Shown: positions 17,580 through 26,397, numbered from the stretch's first letter. The stretch is 49,492 nucleotides of DNA from Alphaproteobacteria bacterium (GCA_018971835.1 JAGWZW010000018.1:1-49492); one strand, 5' to 3'. Numbers and translations: made by a program. Notes: generated by a model not told the origin, from the letters alone.

Positions 17580-18889
17580 GCCGCCGCTAGCTGACGGAGC
17601 AGCGCCACCTTCTCGTCCACCTTGGCCTGGATATGCGCCGTTTCGGCGGCATTGAGGTGGCGATACTTCCCCAGCATCTCGACATAGGCCTGAACCGGGA
17701 TCGGCCGGTCCGGCGAGCGGGTGAAGTGCAAGCCCTTTTCGCGCGTATATTCCCACAGCGTGACGAAATTGCTTTCGACGCTCAACCGGCAGGCCTCGAT
17801 CACCTTGTCGGACGGAATGCGCCAGCCGGTGGGGCACGGCGAATAGATGTGCAAGTAGGAAAAGCCCTCGAACGAAGCGGCGATCGCCTTGTCGAGCTTG
17901 GCGTAGAGATCGTCCATGTAGCCGGTCGAGGCCGTGGCGACATAGGCGCATTTGTGCGCCACCATCACCATCGGCAAATCCTTGGCATCCTGGCTCTTGC
18001 CGCGCATGTGATCGCCCACCGGCGTGGTCGAGGTCCATGAGCCGAACGGCGTCGTGCTGGAACGCTGCATGCCGGTGTTCATGTAGCCTTCGTTGTCTAC
18101 GCAGACGTAAAGAATTTTCTCGTTGCGCTCGGCCGCGCCCGACACCGCATGAAAGCCGCAGTCCGAGGTGCCGCCGTCGCCGGCCAGCGCCATCACCACC
18201 ATGTCCTTGCGGCCCGTGCGGTCGTACTGGCGGCGGATGCCGGCCAGCATCGAGGCGGTGTTGGTCAAGAGCGGATGGAACACCGGCACCTTGCAACCCG
18301 TCTTGCCGTTGTAGCCGACCGAGCCCATGCCCGGGATGCAGCCCGGCGGCGTCGCAACCACGGCATTACGACCGATCTTGCGCATGGCGTGGCGGATGAT
18401 GAGTTCGGAATTGCAACCCTGGCAGGCCGAAAGCCCTGGAACGAACAAATCCTCTTTCTCGCCGTAATCGCGATAGATGTCGCCTGCCGTGACCCATTCC
18501 AGTGCGCCGGTCGGGCAAACCTTGACGCAGGCCGGATCGCCATCGCAGGTGTCGCATTTGCTCACGCGCCCGCTCGCGTCGTCCAGCGCAATGCCGGCAT
18601 AGGCGCAGCCCGCCGTGCAGAGCAGACAATCGATGCAGCGCGTCTCGTCCCAGGCGATCACGCCGGTGTCGCTTTCCTTGAACAGCGCGCCCGCCGGGCA
18701 GACCATGACGCATCTGGGATCGCCGCATTGCCGGCACAGCGCCAGCTCGAAGCGGCCATCGCCCGCGCCCGGCACGATGGAGAGCCGGCTGGCGCCGCCC
18801 TTGGCCGTGCTGCAGGCCGTCATGCAGGCGCCGCAGCCGTCGCAGCGCTCGGGATGGAAGGCGATGGTATCGAACGCGCCCATCTTCAC
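17576..18889 (-). CDS. padI: Phenylglyoxylate dehydrogenase, beta subunit PadI
   Basis: A 437-residue fusion: an N-terminal polyferredoxin region (about 1-140) with repeated cysteine motifs such as CDGCGACMTAC, CRQCGDPRCVMVC, CIDCLLCTAGC and CDGDPACVKVC, then a TPP-binding beta domain with CQGCNSELI, GDGGTSDCGFHAVSGAAERN and NEGYMNTG. In Azoarcus evansii this subunit belongs to phenylglyoxylate:NAD+ oxidoreductase, which decarboxylates phenylglyoxylate to benzoyl-CoA. It is the last gene of the padEFGHI operon, its start overlapping padH as ATGA. The neighbouring padBCD makes phenylglyoxylate the likely substrate over pyruvate. Confidence 0.87.
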   Translation of the reverse strand: MKMGAFDTIAFHPERCDGCGACMTACSTAKGGASRLSIVPGAGDGRFELALCRQCGDPRCVMVCPAGALFKESDTGVIAWDETRCIDCLLCTAGCAYAGIALDDASGRVSKCDTCDGDPACVKVCPTGALEWVTAGDIYRDYGEKEDLFVPGLSACQGCNSELIIRHAMRKIGRNAVVATPPGCIPGMGSVGYNGKTGCKVPVFHPLLTNTASMLAGIRRQYDRTGRKDMVVMALAGDGGTSDCGFHAVSGAAERNEKILYVCVDNEGYMNTGMQRSSTTPFGSWTSTTPVGDHMRGKSQDAKDLPMVMVAHKCAYVATASTGYMDDLYAKLDKAIAASFEGFSYLHIYSPCPTGWRIPSDKVIEACRLSVESNFVTLWEYTREKGLHFTRSPDRPIPVQAYVEMLGKYRHLNAAETAHIQAKVDEKVALLRQLAAA

Positions 18890-20127
18890 CTCCAGCCTTC
18901 GCTCATCAACCGGCGCCCGGTTTCCAGCGGACGGGCGAGGAAGGACTCGCGGCAGCCGGAAAGATCGACGCGGCGGCGGATCAACTCGCCCATGACGCCG
19001 ACATCGAAAGGCTCGTCCACGCTCGAAAAGCCGATCAGCCGGCCCTCGGCCAGCACCGCGCGGCGATAGCCTTGCGCCTCGTGCTCGGCGATTTCGGCGC
19101 CGCCCTCAGTCGTCTTTCCGATGGAAAGCGCCACGCGGCCGAAGAAGCGGAAGGTGTTGACCGGCACGCCGCCCGCGTACGGCTTGAGGTAGCTGTCCCC
19201 CGCCATGCCCATCCCGGCGATGCGGCCCTGCTCCACCGCGGTGGGAATGATGCCGATCAGCGAAGGGCTGCCGGTGTGGAAGTCCCGCGCTTCGGCCACG
19301 TCGCCCGCGGCCCAGATATCGGGAAGGTTGGTGCGCAGTGCATCATCCACCAGCACGCCCTTGTTGATGGCGATACCGGAACCGGCCAACCACTCCACCG
19401 CCGGCTTCACGCCCACCGCCACCAGCAGCAAATCGGCCTCGATGCCCGTGCCATCGTCCAGCCGCACAGTGCAGCTTTCGCCCGCACCCTCGATGCCGAC
19501 GGCCTTGCGGCCCAGATGCAACGTCACCCCGTGATCGCGGAAGGCCGCCTCGATGCGCGTGCTGGCCGTTGCATCGAAATAACCGGCAAGGACATGGTCC
19601 TGCATTTCGACGACGCTGACAACAAGCCCGGCCTCGGCCAGATTTTCCGCCGCATGCAGGCCGACCAGCCCGGCGCCCAGCACCACCGCGCGGCGCGCAC
19701 CCTGCATCGAGGCGCGCAAGGCTTGCGCATCCTCGAGCGAGCGCAGCACATGGAAGCGGACGTTTTCGAGGCCCGGAATCGGCGGGATCGCCGGTGCCGC
19801 GCCGGTGGCGATCAGCAGCTTCTCGTAATACCAGGTCTCGCCCGAGGCCAGCGCCACCGTCCTGGCGTTGGCGTCCAGCGCCGTCGCCGTCGCGTTCGGT
19901 ACGAAAGTGCAGCCATTCTCCGCAAAGAATTTCTCGTCGCGCAACAGAACGCGCGAGGCAGGCGAGCGGCCGGAAACGACATAAGGCAGGATGGTCGGCG
20001 AATAGGGCAAATGGGCATCGCGCGTCAGCATCGCCATCGCGCCGTCGCCGTCCACCTGCCGGATCGCGCGCAAGGCCTCCAGCGCCGCATGGGAGGAACC
20101 AACGATGAGGTATTTCGTCTTCCGCAT
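18886..20127 (-). CDS. padH: Phenylglyoxylate dehydrogenase, NADH-linked FAD subunit PadH
   Basis: A 413-residue FAD/NAD(P)-binding oxidoreductase that would pass electrons from the ferredoxin modules to NAD+. The FAD-binding start is YLIVGSSHAALEALRAI, a second Rossmann motif is VVLGAGLVGLHAAENL, and the C-terminal FAD motif is IWAAGDVAEA. ATG at 20127 (MRKTKYLIVG) with a GAGG upstream is preferred to the TTG at 20139, which would overlap the padG stop. The presence of this subunit distinguishes the complex from ordinary ferredoxin-reducing 2-oxoacid oxidoreductases. Confidence 0.87.
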   Translation of the reverse strand: MRKTKYLIVGSSHAALEALRAIRQVDGDGAMAMLTRDAHLPYSPTILPYVVSGRSPASRVLLRDEKFFAENGCTFVPNATATALDANARTVALASGETWYYEKLLIATGAAPAIPPIPGLENVRFHVLRSLEDAQALRASMQGARRAVVLGAGLVGLHAAENLAEAGLVVSVVEMQDHVLAGYFDATASTRIEAAFRDHGVTLHLGRKAVGIEGAGESCTVRLDDGTGIEADLLLVAVGVKPAVEWLAGSGIAINKGVLVDDALRTNLPDIWAAGDVAEARDFHTGSPSLIGIIPTAVEQGRIAGMGMAGDSYLKPYAGGVPVNTFRFFGRVALSIGKTTEGGAEIAEHEAQGYRRAVLAEGRLIGFSSVDEPFDVGVMGELIRRRVDLSGCRESFLARPLETGRRLMSEGWR

Positions 20128-20135
20128 TGCGCGCC

Positions 20136-21338
20136 TCAATCGTTCTCGTTGAGCCAGACTGGCTGGGTGGCGAACTCGCCCGCCGCCAGCCGCCGAGTGC
20201 GCTCGATGACGCGTGCGAAATGCTCCACGGTGATGTCCGCCCCGGCCAGACCGCCGATGAAACTCATCACCGGCATGCGCGCCGCCGAGCCGTAAAGCGC
20301 CGCCAGCACCTCCTGAAACACGGGCCCCGAGTTCCAGCCGAAATTGACCGCGCGATCCACCACGCCCACCGCCTTTACGCCCGCCAATGCTTCAGCGATC
20401 CGCGCCGCCGGGAACGGGCGGAAGGTCTTGATCTTGACCAGGCCGACGCGCGCGCCGCTTTCCCGCGCCTCGTCCACCGCGTCCTTGGCCGCGCCGGTCA
20501 TCGAGCCGATGGTGACGAGCGCGATCTCGGCGTCGTCCATGCGGTAGTTCTCGATCAGCGGCGCCCAATGGCGGCCGGTGCGCCGGCCCCATTCTTCATG
20601 CGCCTCCTCGATCACGCTGAGCGCGTTCTGCATGCCGGCGCAAATGCCCTTGCGGTAGCGCACGAACATCGAAGGACCGGCCCCGGTGGCACCGCCGGTG
20701 AGCGGATCGACTGCCATCGGCCGCTCGGGATCGAGGCAGGCGTGCCAGTTGACATCCTTCTCACCCAGAAAGGCGTTCACCACTTCCTGGTCCGGCAGGT
20801 CCACGCGCGCCACGCCATAGGAAAGGTAATTGCCGTCGTGATTGACATTTACCGGCAGCATCACCTCGGGGTGCTCGGCCACCTTGTAGGCGATGGGAAT
20901 GGTGTCGCAGATCTCCTGCTGGTTCTCGCAGAACATGTGGATCCAGCCGATATCCTTGACCGACATGGCATCCTGCTGTCCGCCCCAGACGCAGGTGGGC
21001 GAAACGCCGTCGCGCGTCACCAGCGACACCACGATGGGCAGGCGCAGGCCCGGCGTGCGGAAATAGGGCTCGAACATGTAGGCCAGGCCCTGCGCGCTGG
21101 TGGCCGAATAGGTGCGCGCGCCGGCCAGGCAGGCGCCATGCAGCACCGAGAGCGCCGAGTGCTCGCCTTCCACGTCCATCAGGTCGGCATCCATGCGGCC
21201 GTCGGCGATGAACTCCGCCAGATATTCCACCAGCGAGGATTGCGGCGTGATCGGATAGACGGCCACCATGTCCGGCCGCGACAGCGCCGCGCCCCAGGCC
21301 GCCGCCTCGTTGCCGTCGATCACCACGGTCTTGCCCAT
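20136..21338 (-). CDS. padG: Phenylglyoxylate dehydrogenase, alpha subunit PadG
   Basis: A 400-residue pyrimidine-binding subunit of the 2-oxoacid:acceptor oxidoreductase superfamily. The family signature is VAVYPITPQSSLVEYLAEF, with EHSALSVLHGACLAGARTYSATSAQGLAYMFE following, and a C-terminal domain beginning near IALVTIGSMTGAAKDAV. The frame is open upstream but ATG at 21338 (MGKTVVIDGNEAAAWGA) lies 3 bp after the padF stop and matches the family N-terminus. It pairs with PadI to form the catalytic core. Confidence 0.88.
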   Translation of the reverse strand: MGKTVVIDGNEAAAWGAALSRPDMVAVYPITPQSSLVEYLAEFIADGRMDADLMDVEGEHSALSVLHGACLAGARTYSATSAQGLAYMFEPYFRTPGLRLPIVVSLVTRDGVSPTCVWGGQQDAMSVKDIGWIHMFCENQQEICDTIPIAYKVAEHPEVMLPVNVNHDGNYLSYGVARVDLPDQEVVNAFLGEKDVNWHACLDPERPMAVDPLTGGATGAGPSMFVRYRKGICAGMQNALSVIEEAHEEWGRRTGRHWAPLIENYRMDDAEIALVTIGSMTGAAKDAVDEARESGARVGLVKIKTFRPFPAARIAEALAGVKAVGVVDRAVNFGWNSGPVFQEVLAALYGSAARMPVMSFIGGLAGADITVEHFARVIERTRRLAAGEFATQPVWLNEND

Positions 21339-21340
21339 CG

Positions 21341-21610
21341 TCAGACCTCCGCCTCTTCCACCATCAAGATGGCGTGCTGCGGGCATTCGCGCGCACAGAT
21401 GCCGCAGCCCTTGCAGGTTTTCAGATCGGCATCGAACCAGGTGGCGTGTTCGCGGATGCACTGCACCGGACAATAGAGCCAGCACACCGCGCATTTGACG
21501 CATTTGTCGCGATCGACGACGGGACGCAGCGCCCGCCAGTCGCCGGTCAGCATGTCGGACAAATCGACCGCGACGGCGCAAAGATTATCCGGGATGTTGC
21601 GCCCCTTCAT
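21341..21610 (-). CDS. padF: Phenylglyoxylate dehydrogenase, ferredoxin-like delta subunit PadF
   Basis: An 89-residue protein binding two [4Fe-4S] clusters. The ligands are Cys37/40/43/47 and Cys66/69/72/76 (KTCKGCGICARECP). It carries electrons inside the PadEFGHI complex. ATG at 21610 (MKGRNIPDN) overlaps the padE stop as ATGA. The open frame extends upstream, but that extension is a shadow of padE. Confidence 0.88.
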   Translation of the reverse strand: MKGRNIPDNLCAVAVDLSDMLTGDWRALRPVVDRDKCVKCAVCWLYCPVQCIREHATWFDADLKTCKGCGICARECPQHAILMVEEAEV

Positions 21611-22179
21611 GCCGCCGCCGCTCCGTCCAGTTCCAGCACGCGGGTTTCCGCAAAGCCACGCTGCACCGCCTCGATGTTCTGCTTGAGGCCGGCATCGCGG
21701 AAATCGGCCTGCTCCAACGCCTTGATCAGCGAGTTCGGCGACACCAGACCCGTGGCCCTCGCGAAGGCGCCCAGCATGATGGTGTTGGTGATCGGGCGCC
21801 GGAAGATGTCGAGTGCGATATGCACCGCATCGCACAGCGCCACGCGCGCCAGATGCGCCGGCAGCGCCAGCGCCTCGGCCTCTTTCGCCGTCGCCTGAAT
21901 CAGCGTCGAGCCCTGGGGCGTTCCGGCGAACACATTGACCGACGCCGACACTGTGGGATCGATCACCAGCACGATCTCGGGCGTGTAGATGTTGGTGACG
22001 CGGCGGATCGGCTTGTCGTCGAAGCGCAGGAACGCCACCACCGGCGCGCCGCGCCGCTCGAAGCCGAAGGCCGGGATCGCCATGACGTGCCGGCCCTCTT
22101 CCACCAGCGCGCCCGCCAGGATGGCCGAGGCCAGCACCGCGCCCTGCCCGCCGCGCCCGTGTATCCGCACCTCACGCAT
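21607..22179 (-). CDS. padE: Phenylglyoxylate dehydrogenase, gamma subunit PadE
   Basis: A 190-residue gamma subunit of the 2-oxoacid oxidoreductase superfamily, with the N-terminal HGRGGQGAVLASAILAGA motif and GFERRGAPVVAFLR. It completes the gamma-delta-alpha-FAD-beta order padE-F-G-H-I known from Azoarcus evansii. It starts 39 bp after the thioesterase gene and overlaps padF. Confidence 0.88.
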   Translation of the reverse strand: MREVRIHGRGGQGAVLASAILAGALVEEGRHVMAIPAFGFERRGAPVVAFLRFDDKPIRRVTNIYTPEIVLVIDPTVSASVNVFAGTPQGSTLIQATAKEAEALALPAHLARVALCDAVHIALDIFRRPITNTIMLGAFARATGLVSPNSLIKALEQADFRDAGLKQNIEAVQRGFAETRVLELDGAAAA

Positions 22180-22218
22180 GGCTTGGGCTCCTCCCGGATC
22201 AACGCGGGGCGCGCCCGC

Positions 22219-22632
22219 TCACGCCCCGGCTCCCGCCGCCTTGGCCGCCTTGGCTTTCAGTCGCGCCTTGGTCTGTTCGACGTTGACGACGAAGCGGTTG
22301 TGCACGCCCTTGGCCACGGTATCGACCGCATCGCGCGCCGAGATCGCAAACGACACCGCCCGCCCCTTCACCTCCGCCACGCTGATCGTGATCTCGACCC
22401 ACATGCCCAGCAGCGTGGCCGCCATGTGATCTAGCTCGACCCGCGTGCCGACCGAATCCTCGCCCGCGTCGCAATGTTCGAGCAGGAAATCGCGGCAGGT
22501 CATCTCGATGTCGCGCACCAGTTCGGGCGTGGCATAGACCCGGCCTTCCTCGCCCATGAAATCGATGGTGCGCGCCTTGTCGATCACGATACGGCGCGTG
22601 CAGCCGGCGCCTTCAACCAGCGTGTCCTTCAT
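22219..22632 (-). CDS. FlK-like hotdog thioesterase leading the pad operon
   Basis: A 137-residue single-domain hotdog protein resembling fluoroacetyl-CoA thioesterase (FlK): VGTRVELDHMAATLLGMWVEITISVAEVKGR and a conserved C-terminal GVHNRFVVNVEQTKARL. The last 15 residues are Ala/Lys-rich. It is the first gene of the minus-strand pad operon, with a GGAGG 10 nt before the ATG and an inverted repeat 36 bp upstream. Its position suggests it removes an acyl-CoA that stalls the pathway or protects the CoA pool when phenylacetyl-CoA or benzoyl-CoA accumulates. The substrate is unknown; this is inference. Confidence 0.72.
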   Translation of the reverse strand: MKDTLVEGAGCTRRIVIDKARTIDFMGEEGRVYATPELVRDIEMTCRDFLLEHCDAGEDSVGTRVELDHMAATLLGMWVEITISVAEVKGRAVSFAISARDAVDTVAKGVHNRFVVNVEQTKARLKAKAAKAAGAGA

Positions 22633-22667
22633 CCCGGGTTTTCCTCCGTCCTGTTATCGGTCGTAAT

Positions 22668-22684
22668 ATGTCACATTTTGACAT
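22668..22684. promoter_or_regulatory. Inverted repeat upstream of the thioesterase-padEFGHI operon
   Basis: ATGTCA-CATTT-TGACAT is a perfect 6-5-6 inverted repeat, 36 bp from the thioesterase start. It is a candidate operator for the minus-strand pad operon. The 22633-22999 gap is markedly AT-rich compared with the genes around it and contains no convincing coding sequence. Confidence 0.5.
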
Positions 22685-22689
22685 GACCG

Positions 22690-22706
22690 TCTAATTTTTT
22701 GTATCA
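22690..22706 (+). repeat. Direct repeat copy 1 in the pad intergenic region
   Basis: TCTAATTTTTTGTATCA recurs at 22934-22949 as TCTAATTTTTGTATCA, one T shorter, in the same orientation 244 bp away. One copy lies near each divergent pad operon, which suggests a shared regulator site instead of chance. Confidence 0.55.
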
Positions 22707-22933
22707 CATTACAGCTCTTAGTCGGGAACGCGGATTATAGACCAGCGCAGAATCCTTGCTTGTTTGGCCGCGTTTCAGCCGCAAACGCTTACAAATGAGA
22801 ACCAGTATCACCTATGCAAGCTGCACCTGCGACGAGATATCGCTGCATGGGGCAGCCCAATCTTTGCCGATATTGGTTTTTTTACCCGCCACCATGCGGC
22901 CCGCAATATATAATTCACTTATCAAGTTGCTAA

Positions 22934-22949
22934 TCTAATTTTTGTATCA
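22934..22949 (+). repeat. Direct repeat copy 2 in the pad intergenic region
   Basis: TCTAATTTTTGTATCA, the second copy of the element at 22690-22706. It runs into the perfect palindrome at 22947-22959, upstream of padB. Confidence 0.55.
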
Positions 22950-22959
22950 TATCATATGA
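22947..22959. promoter_or_regulatory. Palindrome upstream of padB
   Basis: TCATAT-C-ATATGA is a perfect 6-1-6 palindrome centred 47 bp before the padB start. Partial symmetry continues outward to TTGT...ACAA, loosely like GntR-type sites. Candidate operator for padBCD; the regulator is not identified. Confidence 0.45.
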
Positions 22960-22999
22960 CAAAATATAGCCATCGGCTGCGCGAAAGGGAGGCCGTGCA

Positions 23000-25741
23000 T
23001 TGAACCCGATGCCAGAGAAGACCAGACGCACCGTTCCCAGCTATTGCTACAATTGCGTGGCCGGCCCCGACCTGCTCACCGTCAAGGTCGAGAACAGCGT
23101 GGCCACTGAGATCGGCCCCAACTTCGCTGCGGCGGAGATTCATCCGGCGGGCGGGCGCGTTTGCGTGCGCGCCTTCGGCCTGATCCAGAAGACCTATAAT
23201 CCCCACCGCATCCTCACGCCGATGAAGCGGACCAATCCGCTCAAGGGCCGCGACCAGGATCCGAAATTCGTGCCCATCAGCTGGGACGAAGCGCTGGATA
23301 CCATCGCCGACCGCCTGTTGAAGATTCGCGACGCCGGCATGATCGACGACAAGGGCCTGCCGCGCGTCGCCGCCAGCTTCGGCCACGGCGGCACGCCGGC
23401 CAGCTACATGGGCACCCTGCCCGCGTTTCTTTCGGCCTGGGGACCGATGGATTTCAGCTTCGGCTCCGGCCAGGGCGTGAAGTGCACGCATTCCGAACAT
23501 CTTTACGGCGAGTTCTGGCATCGCGGCTTCACGGTCTGCGCCGACACCGTACATTGCCGCTACATTCTTTCCTTCGGCGCTAATGTCGAAGTCACCGGCG
23601 GGGTCTGTGCCGTGCGCCGCCACGCCGACGCCCGCATCCGCGGCATCAAGCGCGTGCATTTCGAGCCGCATCTGTCGCCCACCGCCGCGGCCTCGGCCGA
23701 ATGGGTGCCGATCAAGCCGAAGACCGACGGCGCGCTGATGTTTGCGCTGATCCACACGCTGCTGTTCGAGCAGCCGCGCGACCGGCTGGACCTGCCTTTC
23801 CTGCGCGACCGCACGGCCTCGCCCTATCTGGTCGGGCCGAACGGCTGGTTCCTGCGCCATCCGCAAAGCAAAAAACCTCTCGTCTGGGACGAGCGCACCA
23901 ACGGCGCCGTGGAATTCGATACCGAAGGCGCCGTGCCCGCGCTCGAAGGCCGCTTCACGGTGGCCGAAGCCGTCGAAACGGGCGCCGATGACGAGGAATG
24001 GCAGCATCGCGAGATCGAAGCGGCCACAGCCTTCACGCGCATGGCCGAAACCATGCGGCCCTATTCGCCGCATTGGGCCGAACAAATCTGCGACGTGCCG
24101 GCCCAGCGCATCCGCAACCTCGCCAACGAATATCTCGACAATGCCTGCGTCGGCCAGACCATCGAGATCGACGGGCGCACCCTGCCCTTCCGCCCGGTTG
24201 CCGTCACGCTCGGCAAGACGGTGAACAACGGCTGGGGCGCGTTCGATTGCGTGTGGGCGCGTACCGTGCTGGCCTGCCTGGTCGGTGCGCTGGAAGTGCC
24301 CGGCGGCACGCTCGGCACCACGGTCCGCCTCAACAAGCCGCACGACAATCGCTTGGCCAGCGTCAAGCCGGGGCCGGATGGCTTCATGGTCAACAATTTC
24401 AATCCCACGCGGCGCGGCAAGTGGGAGCAGCGGCCCAGCGGGCGCAACGCCCACAAGACGCTGGTGCCGCTGGTGGGCAATTCGGCCTGGAGCCAGGCGC
24501 TCGGCCCCACCCATCTGGCCTGGATGTTCGTGCGCGAGGCGCCGGACAACTGGGTGCGCCCTTCTTATCCCGACCTGTGGTTCCTTTATCGCGCCAATCC
24601 GGCGATCTCGTTCTGGAATACCGCCGAGCTGGCGGACACCGTGGCCAAGTTGCCCTTCATCGTCGCCTTCGCCTACACGCACGACGAAACCAACCACATG
24701 GCGGACATCCTGCTGCCCGATGCCACCGACCTGGAAAGCATGCAGCTCATCCGCCTGGGCGGCACCAAGTTCATCGAGCAGTATTGGGATCATCAGGGCG
24801 TGGCGCTGCGCCAGCCGGCAGTGGCACCGTGTGGCGAATCCCGCGACATGACCTGGATCGCCACCGAACTGGCCCGCCGCACCGGCTTGCTCGAACGCTA
24901 CAACGCCGCCCTCAATCGCGGCGCCGGTGGCGTGGCGCTGAAGGGCGAAACCTACGACTTCTCGCTCAGCACGGATGAACCGCACACCGTCGAGGAAATC
25001 TGGGACGCCGAGTGCAAGGCCGCCACCGCCGAGTTCTCGGACGGCAAGGACGTGAAGGATCTGGCTTGGTTCCGCGAACACGGCTTCTACACCGTGCCCT
25101 TCACGCGCCAGGACTGGTACCTCTATCCCACGATGGTCGATCAGGGCCTGCGCTTCGAGCTGCCCTATCAGGAGCGGCTTACCCGCGCCGGTATCGAGCT
25201 TGGCCGCCGCCTGCACGAATGCGAGATCCATTGGTGGGACAAGCAGCTCGGCGAATACGAGCCGATCCCGCGCTGGCACGATACGCCGGAAATCTGGACC
25301 AACGCCCTGAAGAAGAGCGGCGCCGATCCCGCCGATTTCCCTTTCTGGGGCCTGACCACCAAGACCATGCAGCACTCCACCGGCAACAACGCCGCGATCC
25401 AGTTGATGGACGAGGTAGCGGGCAATCTGCGCACGCATGGCCGGGTGGCGATCAACCGCAAGACCGCCGAGAAGCTCGGCATCGGCCGCGACGATTGGGT
25501 GGAGGTGCGCTCCATCGTCTCCAGCACGCGCGGCCGCGCAGAGCTGGTGGAAGGCATCAGGCCGGACACCATCCTCATCACCGGCCAGTTCGAACACTGG
25601 GCCACGCCTTACGCGAAGGAGCTGAACTACCCCAGCCTCAACACGCTGGTGCCGATGTCGCTCGACCTGACCGACGCCACCGGCTCCGGCTCCGATCTGG
25701 TACGCGTGTCGCTGCGCGTTGTCGAAGGACCGGCCGCATGA
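23000..25741 (+). CDS. padB: Phenylacetyl-CoA:acceptor oxidoreductase, molybdopterin subunit PadB
   Basis: A 913-residue molybdopterin oxidoreductase of the DMSO reductase family. With PadC and PadD it performs the four-electron oxidation of the alpha carbon of phenylacetyl-CoA, giving phenylglyoxylate. The N-terminal cluster motif has Cys16, Cys19 and Cys55; the expected third Cys is not seen (CYNCVAGPD). Later cofactor-binding blocks include FGSGQGVKCTHSEH, WFLYRANPAISFWN and the C-terminal HGRVAINRKTAEKLGI domain. There is no Tat signal, so the enzyme should face the cytoplasm. TTG at 23000 lies 7 bp after GGGAGG; ATG at 23009 is the alternative. It overlaps padC as ATGA. Confidence 0.88.
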   Translation: MNPMPEKTRRTVPSYCYNCVAGPDLLTVKVENSVATEIGPNFAAAEIHPAGGRVCVRAFGLIQKTYNPHRILTPMKRTNPLKGRDQDPKFVPISWDEALDTIADRLLKIRDAGMIDDKGLPRVAASFGHGGTPASYMGTLPAFLSAWGPMDFSFGSGQGVKCTHSEHLYGEFWHRGFTVCADTVHCRYILSFGANVEVTGGVCAVRRHADARIRGIKRVHFEPHLSPTAAASAEWVPIKPKTDGALMFALIHTLLFEQPRDRLDLPFLRDRTASPYLVGPNGWFLRHPQSKKPLVWDERTNGAVEFDTEGAVPALEGRFTVAEAVETGADDEEWQHREIEAATAFTRMAETMRPYSPHWAEQICDVPAQRIRNLANEYLDNACVGQTIEIDGRTLPFRPVAVTLGKTVNNGWGAFDCVWARTVLACLVGALEVPGGTLGTTVRLNKPHDNRLASVKPGPDGFMVNNFNPTRRGKWEQRPSGRNAHKTLVPLVGNSAWSQALGPTHLAWMFVREAPDNWVRPSYPDLWFLYRANPAISFWNTAELADTVAKLPFIVAFAYTHDETNHMADILLPDATDLESMQLIRLGGTKFIEQYWDHQGVALRQPAVAPCGESRDMTWIATELARRTGLLERYNAALNRGAGGVALKGETYDFSLSTDEPHTVEEIWDAECKAATAEFSDGKDVKDLAWFREHGFYTVPFTRQDWYLYPTMVDQGLRFELPYQERLTRAGIELGRRLHECEIHWWDKQLGEYEPIPRWHDTPEIWTNALKKSGADPADFPFWGLTTKTMQHSTGNNAAIQLMDEVAGNLRTHGRVAINRKTAEKLGIGRDDWVEVRSIVSSTRGRAELVEGIRPDTILITGQFEHWATPYAKELNYPSLNTLVPMSLDLTDATGSGSDLVRVSLRVVEGPAA

Positions 25742-26397
25742 CCCGCTATGTGATGGTGGCGGATTTACGCCGCTGTGTCGGCTGCCAGACCTGCACCGCC
25801 GCCTGCAAGCTCGCCAACGGTACGCCGCCCGGCGTGCAATGGCGCCGCGTGGTCGACATGGAAGTGGGCAGTTACCCGGACGTGCAGCGCGTCTTCGTGC
25901 CCACCGGCTGCCAGCACTGCGACGAGCCGGCCTGCGCCGCGGCCTGCCCCACCACCGCCACGCACAAGCGCGCCGACGGCATCGTCGATATCGACTACGA
26001 TCTCTGCATCGGCTGCCTCTATTGCGCGGTCGCCTGCCCCTACGAGGCGCGCACGCTGGTCAACGCCGCCGAGTTCGCCTATGGCGCGGAGCCCACGGCG
26101 GCGGAAGCGGCGCGCTTCGATCCGCGCAAGATCGGCGTGGCGCAGAAATGCAATTTCTGTGTCGATAAAATCGACGCCGGAACCGCCGCCGGGTTGACAC
26201 CCGGCAAGGATCCGGATGCCACCCCGGCCTGCGTCAACGCCTGCATCTCCGGCGCGCTGGCCTTCGGCGATCTCGACGATCCGGACAGCCGCGTTTCCCG
26301 CCTCATCCGCGAGAACAAGCATTTCCGTATGCACGAAGATGCCGGCACCGGGCCGGGCTTCTATTACCTGTGGGACAAGGACGCCTTCGCGCTATGA
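25738..26397 (+). CDS. padC: Phenylacetyl-CoA:acceptor oxidoreductase, iron-sulfur subunit PadC
   Basis: A 219-residue four-cluster ferredoxin subunit of the DmsB/NrfC type. Cysteine sets are Cys13/16/19/23, Cys58/61/66/70 and Cys90/93/96/100, with a fourth set completed by CNFC and CVNAC near the C-terminus. It links the molybdenum subunit PadB to the membrane anchor PadD. Start and stop overlap padB and padD as ATGA, so the three subunits are translationally coupled. Confidence 0.9.
   Translation: MTRYVMVADLRRCVGCQTCTAACKLANGTPPGVQWRRVVDMEVGSYPDVQRVFVPTGCQHCDEPACAAACPTTATHKRADGIVDIDYDLCIGCLYCAVACPYEARTLVNAAEFAYGAEPTAAEAARFDPRKIGVAQKCNFCVDKIDAGTAAGLTPGKDPDATPACVNACISGALAFGDLDDPDSRVSRLIRENKHFRMHEDAGTGPGFYYLWDKDAFAL

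Noticed and set aside
22756..22938. 60-residue open frame in the pad intergenic region
   Set aside because: AT-rich, no ribosome-binding site, no recognisable sequence; the region looks regulatory.
22952..25597. 881-residue open frame antisense to padB
   Set aside because: Shadow of a high-GC gene. The product is His/Arg/Gly-rich with no domain, while the plus strand encodes a clear molybdopterin enzyme.
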